Source: Selenomonadaceae bacterium (GTDB taxonomy: Bacteria; Bacillota; Negativicutes; Selenomonadales; Selenomonadaceae). Taken from it: DNA of 35,258 nucleotides. Positions within the stretch are counted from its first letter, which is position 1; each line of letters opens with the position of its first letter. The stretch is from assembly GCA_017553205.1 (NCBI GenBank), contig JAFZMV010000085.1:1-35258 (forward strand), given 5' to 3'. Below are positions 8,868 to 15,742 of the stretch, one piece after another. A model generated the notes under the pieces. The model worked only from the letters and a program-made list of their open reading frames with translations, had not been told where the DNA came from and did no database searches. The translations under genes were made by a program, and so were the position numbers.

Positions 8868-8959
8868 ATAGCGGGTTAAGAAAATAATGTCATCTAATAT
8901 AATTTATTTAGCTTGATTTAACGCCATTTTCTTATGAAAACAAGATGTAAAACCGCTAT
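8868..8959. repeat. Nested inverted repeat of unknown role
   Basis: ATAGCGGGTT (8868-8877) pairs with AAACCGCTAT (8950-8959) at nine of ten positions. Inside it CATCT (8891-8895) pairs with AGATG (8943-8947), and a small TTTTC/GAAAA hairpin sits near 8927-8940. It could be a small RNA, a structured 3' region of the minus-strand gene, or another small mobile repeat. Confidence 0.35.
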
Positions 8960-8993
8960 GAGTCCTATTTCCTGAAACTATGAATACAGTTTC

Positions 8994-9341
8994 TCAAATC
9001 ATTGTTTCTAAAATTATCGCAGAATCTTCAACACAGCCGATACACGGACGAAGATTTTTGCTGCGAATATCTCGGCAGTTAATCGCACCGACTTTTTCTG
9101 AAAATTTTTTATCGAACTCGGAAATTTTTTCTGAATCCTCTCCGAATTTTTTCGACAAAATAATTTCAGCCGCACAAACTGCCCCGCATTTAATTTTTCT
9201 GCCGCCTGAATAAGGTTCGGCAATTTTTTTTGCCTCGTCGTGAGAAATTCCGACATCATCAGCAAAAGCACACATTACCGACTGTGAACAACTGTAGGGA
9301 CCTTTCATATATTCAACGGCTTTTAAAGTTTTTTCTGCCAT
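8994..9341 (-). CDS. C_GCAxxG_C_C family putative redox protein
   Basis: This 115-residue protein has the spaced cysteines of the C_GCAxxG_C_C family: CSQSV near residue 18, KCGAVCAA near 51, NC near 89 and CIGC near 100. Helical segments lie between them. The family is found mostly in anaerobes and is presumed to bind a metal or cofactor, but its function is not established. The usual G-C-A-x-x-G core is CGAVCAA here, with an extra Cys and the final Gly replaced by Ala. The start ATG at 9341 has AAGGAG eight or nine bases upstream. It stands alone, downstream of tadC on the same strand with a 32-base gap, so it may be the last gene read from the tad operon. Confidence 0.75.
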   Translation of the reverse strand: MAEKTLKAVEYMKGPYSCSQSVMCAFADDVGISHDEAKKIAEPYSGGRKIKCGAVCAAEIILSKKFGEDSEKISEFDKKFSEKVGAINCRDIRSKNLRPCIGCVEDSAIILETMI

Positions 9342-9373
9342 AAATTCACAACTCCTTACAAAATATTTTTTTA

Positions 9374-10348
9374 TCAGCCCAAGTTTTTCATCAGCGAAAT
9401 TATTGCTGGGAAAAGCAGTACAACGAATACTGACGGGAAAATAAATAAAACCATCGGGAAAATAATTTTTACGGGAGCTTTCATGGCTTCGGCTTTTACA
9501 AATTGGCGGTGGCGTTCTCTCATGTTGTCCGCCTGCACTCTCAAAGTCTGTGACATATTTGTACCGAGTTTTTCAGCTTGTATTATTGAAGTCGTGAACA
9601 AATAAATTGCCTCAACGTCGCAACGTTTTGCAAGCTGTGTCAACGCATATTGTTTTGTCATTCCGAATCTTATATCGTCCTGCATGTGTTTAAATTCGTC
9701 CGTCAATGTACATTTCATTCTTGCGACGATTTTTGAAACTGCTCCGTCAAATGATAATCCCGCTCGAACACTTACGCAGAGCAAATCTAAAAATTCTGGG
9801 AGTTCTTTTTTCAGTTGTTTTTTCCGCTGATTGATTTTTGAATTTAAGACGGCAAAAGGAAAAATTCCGCCTAATAAAGCCCCTGCCAGCACAACTACAA
9901 TTTGTTGCGTGAAAAATAAATTCGTTTTTTGTATGACGAATACCGCACCCAAAATTCCGATAATGATTGACGTAACCCAAGCCGCTCCAAGACTTTGAAT
10001 ACTCCAAACTCCATTTTTTCCAGCACGGAAAATATAATCTTCCAGCATGATAACGATTGCAGACGGCGTAAATTGGTGGAGAGTTTTTATCACCTTTGCT
10101 ATCATCGGCTGAATTACACGTTCCGAAAAAGTCATGTCATCAAAATCTTTTTGATCTGCAATTTTTATTGTAGTCACGACTTTTGGAGGATTTCTCTTTT
10201 CTTCTTCCGCACGTTCTGCCTCTGCCTGTGCTATCATTAAATCAATTTTTTTGTGAACTTTTGCCTGATCAGTCTGCTTGATGCGGATAATATAAACGAC
10301 GAAAAACGCACAGACTGCCACAGAAATTGCCGCAGATATTAAAATCAT
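9374..10348 (-). CDS. tadC: Tad pilus inner-membrane platform protein TadC
   Basis: This 324-residue type II secretion F-domain protein has an N-terminal helix (about 3-22), two central helices (about 119-165), a cytoplasmic T2SSF domain (LPEFLDLLCVSVRAGLSFDGA, then GTNMSQTLRVQAD) and a C-terminal helix pair. The end, KAPVKIIFPMVLFIFPSVFV, is diagnostic of TadC rather than TadB. With TadB it forms the membrane platform through which the CpaF ATPase drives pilin assembly. It starts 15 bases after cpaF ends and is the last clear tad gene of the operon. Confidence 0.88.
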   Translation of the reverse strand: MILISAAISVAVCAFFVVYIIRIKQTDQAKVHKKIDLMIAQAEAERAEEEKRNPPKVVTTIKIADQKDFDDMTFSERVIQPMIAKVIKTLHQFTPSAIVIMLEDYIFRAGKNGVWSIQSLGAAWVTSIIIGILGAVFVIQKTNLFFTQQIVVVLAGALLGGIFPFAVLNSKINQRKKQLKKELPEFLDLLCVSVRAGLSFDGAVSKIVARMKCTLTDEFKHMQDDIRFGMTKQYALTQLAKRCDVEAIYLFTTSIIQAEKLGTNMSQTLRVQADNMRERHRQFVKAEAMKAPVKIIFPMVLFIFPSVFVVLLFPAIISLMKNLG

Positions 10349-10363
10349 TTTAATTCCCTGCCT

Positions 10364-11818
10364 TTAGAACATTGACGGCAGTTCAACGCCGTTCATCTTA
10401 AATTTGTCGAGGAAGGAAGGTTGCAAGCCTGATGCCTCATAATGTCCGACTGATTTTCCGTTGCTGTCAATATAATCTTGAACATATCTGAAAAGGTCTT
10501 GCAAAATTATTGTATCGCCTTCCATTCCCTGCACTTCAGTTATATAAGTTATTTTTCTTGTGCCGTCGCGTATACGGGACTGTTGAAGAATTAAATCAAT
10601 AGCCGAAGAAACTTGAGTACGAATAGCACGGACAGGCAAATCCATTCCAGCCATCAAAACCATTGTTTCAAGACGTGCCAAAACGTCGCGGGGAGTATTT
10701 GCGTGAGCTGTTGTCAATGAACCGTCATGACCTGTATTCATCGCCTGCAACATGTCCAACGCCTCACCCGCACGAACCTCTCCGACAATAATTCTATCGG
10801 GACGCATACGAAGAGCATTTCGGACTAAATCGCGAATTGTAATTGCACCTTTTCCCTCAAGGTTTGCGGGACGAGCCTCCAAAGTTACAACATGTCTTTG
10901 CTGTAGTCTTAATTCCGCCGCGTCCTCAATAGTTACAATTCGATCTGTTTCCGGAATAAATGAAGAAAGAACATTCAATGTTGTAGTTTTTCCTGAACCT
11001 GTACCGCCTGAAACCAAAATATTTAAACGTGCACGAACACAGGCATCAAGAAATTCAGCCATTTCACTGCTCATTGTTCCGAATCTTACAAGGTCATGGT
11101 ATGACATAGCTTTTTTGGAAAACTTTCTTATAGTAACCGTCGCACCGTTCAAAGCAAGCGGAGGGATAATAATATTTACGCGGGAACCGTCAGAAAGTCG
11201 AGCGTCAACCAACGGCGAAGACTCATCAACACGGCGACCGAGAGGAGTTAAAATTCTTTCGATAATACTCATTAAATGTGCTTCGCTGTCAAAATTTGTA
11301 TCAGTCAGCATGAGTTTACCTTTTTGCTCAACGAAAATTGTATCCGGGCCGTTTACCATAATTTCCGTGATGTTTTCATCTTTCAAAAGCGGTTCAAGCG
11401 GTCCGAGTCCCAAAAGTTCGTCGCAAATATCTTCGACCAGCTGAAAACGTTCACTACGCGACAAAGTTATTTTTGAATGTTCGCTGATTTCTCTTTCAGC
11501 ATAAGCCGCAATAATATTTTTAATCTGATCTCTGGCATTTTCTCCCCTTGCGACCATTGCTTGTTCGTCAGATGACATTTCGTTGATAATTCTGCGGTGA
11601 ACTGCAGACCTTAAATCTTGAATCTTATCCGCCGAAGATGCTATAGCCGAATGTCTGCCCGCAAATGCCGATGCCTCAGTCGTTATATTTGAATCGGAAG
11701 CAGTTTGAGTTCTTGTGCTGTATGTTGCTATCGTTTGTTTTTTCTCAACCTTTTTCGGCTGTTCGATTTCTTCTTTACTTCCGCCAAGACGTTCCAGCAG
11801 TGAAAGCGATTTTGCCAT
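10364..11818 (-). CDS. cpaF: Tad pilus assembly ATPase CpaF/TadA
   Basis: This 484-residue secretion ATPase powers Flp pilus assembly. Walker A is GGTGSGKTT at 271-279, the Walker B region is RPDRIIVGEVRA at 339-350, the Asp box is TIEDAAEL at 296-303, and the His box GHDGSLTTAHANTPRD spans 363-378. All are intact. The N-terminal 120 residues are a variable, low-conservation extension usual for CpaF. ATG at 11818 is preceded by GAGGAGGG. It lies between tadE and tadC; in many tad loci it precedes tadB directly, so the gene order here is rearranged. Confidence 0.93.
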   Translation of the reverse strand: MAKSLSLLERLGGSKEEIEQPKKVEKKQTIATYSTRTQTASDSNITTEASAFAGRHSAIASSADKIQDLRSAVHRRIINEMSSDEQAMVARGENARDQIKNIIAAYAEREISEHSKITLSRSERFQLVEDICDELLGLGPLEPLLKDENITEIMVNGPDTIFVEQKGKLMLTDTNFDSEAHLMSIIERILTPLGRRVDESSPLVDARLSDGSRVNIIIPPLALNGATVTIRKFSKKAMSYHDLVRFGTMSSEMAEFLDACVRARLNILVSGGTGSGKTTTLNVLSSFIPETDRIVTIEDAAELRLQQRHVVTLEARPANLEGKGAITIRDLVRNALRMRPDRIIVGEVRAGEALDMLQAMNTGHDGSLTTAHANTPRDVLARLETMVLMAGMDLPVRAIRTQVSSAIDLILQQSRIRDGTRKITYITEVQGMEGDTIILQDLFRYVQDYIDSNGKSVGHYEASGLQPSFLDKFKMNGVELPSMF

Positions 11819-11866
11819 GAAAATTTCCCTCCTCTTTTGAGAATTAAAGATTAAAATTTCTAAATC

Positions 11867-12346
11867 CTAGTTACTTTTATATATAATCGTAGATGTTTCT
11901 AATCTCATTTTATAATTTATGGTTTTCAATTCTTTCGGCAGAACATTTAAACTTTCCAGAGCAGGCGGCATTTCTTCGCGTTTCAAAGCAATAGAAATTT
12001 GAATGTCAGAGGCTTTTTCTGCGGAGACTTCATCGCCGTCCGAATCCATAAAAGTTGCCGTCCAAGTCGGAGTATATAAACTTGTCAACTGTACGGCGTA
12101 TCTGTCGAGGACTTCAGAATTTTGGGCGTTGATACTTGACGCAAGACTTTTTCTGAGAGCAGCCGCGTCGGAAGTAGTTCCCGCCTGTAAAGAAATATCT
12201 CTTGCCGCATCTCTTGCCGCGTTGCTGTATTGAATATAATCCATAAAAGCTATTCCGATATAAATAATGCTGACAAACAGATAAATCAGTATCGGAATGA
12301 CAAGTGCAAATTCTACTGTCGCCTGTCCTCTTTGTCGATTGTTCAT
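11867..12346 (-). CDS. tadE: TadE-like pseudopilin
   Basis: The 159-residue protein begins with a short positive leader ending in Gly7, followed by QATVEFALVIPILIYLF. This is the class III prepilin motif, with Glu at +5 of the mature protein and a single hydrophobic helix. The remaining globular part has the ANAAR-D-AAR stretch (SNAARDAARD) typical of TadE/TadF/TadG. It is a minor pilin-like component needed for Flp pilus biogenesis, to be processed by a TadV peptidase that is not in the window. The ribosome binding site GGAGGTGA lies within a small palindrome (near 12349-12359). A terminator stands between it and flp. Confidence 0.85.
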   Translation of the reverse strand: MNNRQRGQATVEFALVIPILIYLFVSIIYIGIAFMDYIQYSNAARDAARDISLQAGTTSDAAALRKSLASSINAQNSEVLDRYAVQLTSLYTPTWTATFMDSDGDEVSAEKASDIQISIALKREEMPPALESLNVLPKELKTINYKMRLETSTIIYKSN

Positions 12347-12368
12347 GGTGAGGTCACCTCCTTGTTAA

Positions 12369-12400
12369 AAAAGCTCCCCGCAAAAAATTAGGGAGCTTTT
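12369..12400 (-). terminator. Internal terminator between flp and tadE
   Basis: A perfect 10-bp stem, AAAAGCTCCC (12369-12378) with GGGAGCTTTT (12391-12400), is followed by a T run on the minus strand. It should end most flp transcripts while letting some continue into tadE-cpaF-tadC, giving excess major pilin. Confidence 0.85.
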
Positions 12401-12430
12401 CATCAAGAAAAATAATTCAGTTAGTGAGTA

Positions 12431-12664
12431 TTAGTTGCCGCTGTTGCCGGTTTTATTAGTGCTGATGGAATCAGTAGCAGCATCAATCTTGCTGTCCGCT
12501 TTGGTGAAAGCGTTGCTGATAGAATCGGAAAGGCTGGTATTCAAAACAACCGCCGCGATAACAGCGACAACAGCGATAATCAACGCATACTCAACCATGC
12601 CCTGACCTTTCTCCGAAATCATCTCGCGAATCTTAGCGGAGATCTTCTCAATGAACATTAACAA
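12431..12664 (-). CDS. flp: Flp major pilin subunit
   Basis: This is a 77-residue Flp/Fap pilin. The leader ends at Gly20; cleavage would leave QGMVEYALIIAVVAVIAAVV, with Glu25 at +5 followed by Tyr26, the Flp signature. A Ser/Thr/Asn-rich hydrophilic tail follows. I keep the TTG start at 12664 because AAAGGAG ends nine bases upstream. The in-frame ATG at 12658 would be 15 bases away. A possible promoter (TTGTTG, 17 bases, TAATTT on the minus strand, about 12682-12710) lies in the gap to tadB. Strong expression is expected, since a terminator follows at once. Confidence 0.9.
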   Translation of the reverse strand: MLMFIEKISAKIREMISEKGQGMVEYALIIAVVAVIAAVVLNTSLSDSISNAFTKADSKIDAATDSISTNKTGNSGN

Positions 12665-12712
12665 AATAACCCACTCCTTTGAAATGGTAAATTATGAAAA
12701 AAACATATATCC

Positions 12713-12732
12713 AACAATCCTATCAGATTGTT
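12713..12732 (-). promoter_or_regulatory. Small hairpin between tadB and flp
   Basis: AACAATC (12713-12719) and GATTGTT (12726-12732) form a perfect 7-bp inverted repeat with a 6-base loop, touching the tadB stop codon. A T run follows on the minus strand. It may be a weak attenuator or a protein site beside the putative flp promoter. Confidence 0.35.
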
Positions 12733-13693
12733 AAACGTCAATATCAACAATGCGGCGAATTACGAAATAACCGATAATTTCAAGAATGAATGAAACCAGC
12801 ATTGCCATTTGTCCCATCGGATCATGCAACATTTGTACAAAATCATCATGGTTGACAACGTACATCGCAGAACCTGCCGCAAAAGGAAGAAGGAGAAGAA
12901 CTATCGCCGAAAATCTTCCCTGTGCAGTTAAAGCAGAAATTTCACGTTTCATTCTGATTCTTTCCGCTATAGTATAACTGATACTGTCAAGTATCTGTGC
13001 CAAATTTCCGCCGACTTCGTGCTGAATTAAAACGGCTGTGACAACAAGTTCAAAGTCAGGACTGCCGACTCTGTGATTGGCATTTTCTAAAGCCTCTTCA
13101 AGTGGCATGCCCATGACAATGTCATGAGTCATTCTCGCAAATTCGTCACTGATAGGCGGCTCCATTTCGTTAGCAATAATTTCAACTGCCTGCTGAAAAC
13201 TGTATCCCGCACGGAGAGCATTTGCGATTGTTATAAGACAGTCGCCGAGCTGTTCAGTAAACGACTCCAAACGACGTTGAATTAAAATCAGCACGATAAA
13301 CCAAAGCACAAGCGAAACACCGACCGCCGCCGCGAAAGCTATCATAAAACTTAAGGTCAAAAACCAAATTATAATTCCTGTTATCAAAGATGCTGAAATG
13401 GATATTACTATATATTCGCCGCCAAGTAAAGATAATCCCGCTTGTTGCAATTTATATTCCAAAGATTGTGCAATATTTCTGTCGACGAGCGGTTTTGCGA
13501 CTTTTTGAACAAACTGATAAATCTGTTTGATTAAAATATTTACGTCGCCTTCAGTTCTTGAAACAGGTCTTACGCCGTAACGCCGCAATTTTCTAACAAT
13601 GTCTTTGTTTTTTCTTTTCTGCAGGAATATAGAAAGCAGAATCACCAGACCGAAAAAAGCCAGTGCGACTACAAGTGAAAAAAGTATAATCAT
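12731..13693 (-). CDS. tadB: Tad pilus inner-membrane platform protein TadB
   Basis: The 320-residue protein has an N-terminal helix, two central helices (about 95-140), a T2SSF domain with LRAGYSFQQAVEIIANE and GGNLAQILDSISYTIAERIR, and a C-terminal helix pair. The ERIRMKREISALTAQGR block is typical of TadB. It partners TadC in the assembly platform. Its ATG overlaps the stop of the upstream TadZ-type gene in an ATGA arrangement (13690-13693), indicating translational coupling. Confidence 0.9.
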   Translation of the reverse strand: MIILFSLVVALAFFGLVILLSIFLQKRKNKDIVRKLRRYGVRPVSRTEGDVNILIKQIYQFVQKVAKPLVDRNIAQSLEYKLQQAGLSLLGGEYIVISISASLITGIIIWFLTLSFMIAFAAAVGVSLVLWFIVLILIQRRLESFTEQLGDCLITIANALRAGYSFQQAVEIIANEMEPPISDEFARMTHDIVMGMPLEEALENANHRVGSPDFELVVTAVLIQHEVGGNLAQILDSISYTIAERIRMKREISALTAQGRFSAIVLLLLPFAAGSAMYVVNHDDFVQMLHDPMGQMAMLVSFILEIIGYFVIRRIVDIDV

Positions 13694-14802
13694 ATTTCTC
13701 TGCGGATAATTTTCTCCGCCAAATCATCAATAGTTCTGGTCATCACAGTATTTTGAGCAAGTCCGTTTACAATATTTCCGCTGTTTGCCATTGAAACTAA
13801 AGTATACTCGCTCGGGAAAATTGCCACAACTTGAAATCCCAATTTCATTTCAATTTGAAGTTTTGTAACAGAATCGCAAGGCACAACACGAGTAAACATC
13901 GGGAAAAATTTTGAGTTCGGAGTTTTTTTCATGTTGAAAATTTCCATGCTCCTTCTTACATGAGAAATTTCTGCACCCGTATTAAGCATGCTGATTACAA
14001 AATTTAAATTTGCGTAATTTGTAACGCCGATTGAAATAGGATTAAAATTTGCAGGCAAATCAATCAAAATGTATTTAAAAAGATTTTCTGACATTTTTAT
14101 AACGTCGAGTAAACCTTCAGCGTCAACAAGTTCAGCATATTCGGGACGTTCGGGACTTGCAAGCAACCACACATTATCAGTAATTTTGTGGTAGTAAGGA
14201 GCAAGCCTCATCGGAGTTAATGCCTTTGAATCATGAACCGCATCAACAACTGTGTGTGACGGTTCTGCGTCAAAAAATAACGGTAAGTCGCCAAACTGCA
14301 AATCTGCATCAATCAAAGCAACCGCACAGTTAGTTTTTTTTGCGATAGACAAAGCCATAAGCGATGCTAAAGTTGTACGACCTGAACGACCTTTGGGACT
14401 GAAAAAAGCTATCGTACGAGCAGGTCCCGTCGCTCCCCTCATCTTATAAAGATTTATAGCCTCAATAATTTTATCGGGACTGCGGGGAGGTTTTAAAATA
14501 CACCCTGTCGCACCGCTGTCAATAACTTCCGCAGAAATATCAGTATTCCATTCGGACATGGTGCAAAGAACTGTCTGTTTAGGAAAAATTTCGACGAGTT
14601 CAGGAAGTCTGCGTAAAAATTCTTCATTCTCAACATCGACGAGGAATAAAGACGGATTATAAATTCCGCTCTGTCCCAATGCCGCCCGCATGTCGTCATA
14701 AATCGCAACAACCTTAAAATTCTGCGAAGTTTTTAATACGTCATTTATTGCGGCTGCCATGCCTTTACGAGTTTCAATAATTACAACGCGATAAACAAAC
14801 AA
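13690..14802 (-). CDS. tadZ: CpaE/TadZ-type ATPase with receiver-like N terminus and Arg in the P-loop
   Basis: Residues 1-120 form a receiver-like domain (candidate D56 in FLVDVEN and K104 in ILKPP, but no typical acidic pair at the N terminus). Residues 128-370 are a ParA/MinD-type ATPase domain. TadZ/CpaE proteins place the Tad apparatus at its cellular site. The Walker A region is SPKGRSGRTT: the signature lysine K137 is kept, but the P-loop lysine is Arg142. The switch region ALIDADLQFGD and ILIDLPANF are present. It starts at TTG 14802, six bases after the paralogue ends, and is coupled to tadB. It may bind nucleotide poorly on its own. Confidence 0.85.
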   Translation of the reverse strand: MFVYRVVIIETRKGMAAAINDVLKTSQNFKVVAIYDDMRAALGQSGIYNPSLFLVDVENEEFLRRLPELVEIFPKQTVLCTMSEWNTDISAEVIDSGATGCILKPPRSPDKIIEAINLYKMRGATGPARTIAFFSPKGRSGRTTLASLMALSIAKKTNCAVALIDADLQFGDLPLFFDAEPSHTVVDAVHDSKALTPMRLAPYYHKITDNVWLLASPERPEYAELVDAEGLLDVIKMSENLFKYILIDLPANFNPISIGVTNYANLNFVISMLNTGAEISHVRRSMEIFNMKKTPNSKFFPMFTRVVPCDSVTKLQIEMKLGFQVVAIFPSEYTLVSMANSGNIVNGLAQNTVMTRTIDDLAEKIIRREI

Positions 14803-14808
14803 TCCTAA

Positions 14809-15669
14809 TCACCTGCCTTTGTCGTTGCGGCGAAATTTTCCGATAAGCCTTGAGAAAAAACCCTGAATTTCTTCAACAGTGTCCTGTTGTTGCGGTTCGT
14901 CAATTCCCCTCTGTCGTCTTGCATATTTCGCCGCAAGTTCCGCGAAACTTTTTGTCAAAGGAGAATTAGGAGCGGCAAACATCAGCGGACAACCCTCAAC
15001 AATAGATTTTCTCGTTGCTATGAAATCATTCGGCAATTTGTGGAAAAAATCAGTACCGACTATTCTTTGAACGTCATCGCCATGAATAAGTTTTTCTGCG
15101 GTTGAGCGGTTTTCAATCAGCCAAATTTTACTGTCCTCGTATTCAAAACGAATCAAGGTATCATAACCGATTTTAAAATTTTTGACTGACGGCAGATAAT
15201 CAATTACGCCTATAAAATTTATAACCGTACTCAAATCCAGCATCGCCAAATTCAACGCACTGAAAACCGCACTTAAATCCAAAATTACAAATTCAAAGTC
15301 GTAAAGCTGTTTTATAATACGCTCAATAAATTCAACGTCGATAATATAAGCGTCGAAAATCATTCGCGGAGATGCCAGAACTGAAAATTTTACTTCGCCT
15401 GCACTGCCGCTGTAGCGGTATTCGCTCAGGAAATTTACTATATTAAAATCCTCTGAATCTTTCTGCAAATGTGCACTGGTGATTGTATATCTCGGTTCCA
15501 TTTTCAAATAGTTAGCAATATCACCGAACTGCAAATCTAAATCTACAAGACAAACATTGTAACCTTCTTTTGTCAATCCTGCCGCTAAATTTATGGCAGT
15601 TATCGTTTTACCTATGCCGGAACTTGTGCCGAAAATGCTGATAATAATATTGCTCCGCCCGTTTGCCAA
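14809..15669 (-). CDS. CpaE/TadZ-type ATPase lacking the signature lysine
   Basis: The 286-residue MinD/ParA-like protein belongs to the TadZ/CpaE group. Walker A is GTSSGIGKT (14-22) with P-loop lysine K21 intact. The signature (deviant) lysine position is Ser16. VCLVDLDLQFGDIANYL is the switch region shared with the downstream paralogue. The C terminus (about 255-286) is basic and hydrophilic. It has no receiver-like domain. It starts at TTG 15669 after GGAGGG. Its residues complement those missing from the next gene, so the two may work as a heterodimer (see findings). Confidence 0.82.
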   Translation of the reverse strand: MANGRSNIIISIFGTSSGIGKTITAINLAAGLTKEGYNVCLVDLDLQFGDIANYLKMEPRYTITSAHLQKDSEDFNIVNFLSEYRYSGSAGEVKFSVLASPRMIFDAYIIDVEFIERIIKQLYDFEFVILDLSAVFSALNLAMLDLSTVINFIGVIDYLPSVKNFKIGYDTLIRFEYEDSKIWLIENRSTAEKLIHGDDVQRIVGTDFFHKLPNDFIATRKSIVEGCPLMFAAPNSPLTKSFAELAAKYARRQRGIDEPQQQDTVEEIQGFFSRLIGKFRRNDKGR

Positions 15670-15692
15670 TTTAACTGCCCTCCTTCTTTTTT

Positions 15693-15741
15693 AATGAGGA
15701 ACTAGGAGTTAAAATTCCCCATTCCTCATTCCACACTCCTA
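15693..15741. repeat. Interlocking inverted repeats between secretin and tadZ genes
   Basis: AATGAGGAA (15693-15701) pairs with TTCCTCATT (15722-15730), and TAGGAGT (15703-15709) pairs with ACTCCTA (15735-15741). Both are perfect. The two stems cross, which is pseudoknot topology, in the 73-base gap of the tad operon. Confidence 0.6.
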
Positions 15742-15742
15742 A

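Larger units (their letters stand above)
8641..8993. other. Gene-free interval with two inverted-repeat structures
   Basis: There is no credible reading frame in these 353 bases. They hold the 95-bp inverted-repeat element at 8728-8822 and a second, weaker inverted-repeat structure at 8868-8959. A perfect 6-bp hairpin (8974-8979 with 8988-8993) lies directly after the stop of the minus-strand gene. No strong terminator follows the flagellin gene; the only nearby stem is AT-rich (8670-8677 with 8693-8700). Confidence 0.6.

Noticed and set aside
10752-11444. A 230-codon open frame on the plus strand
   Set aside because: It lies antisense to cpaF, whose motifs are complete. The frame has no ribosome binding site and no family features.
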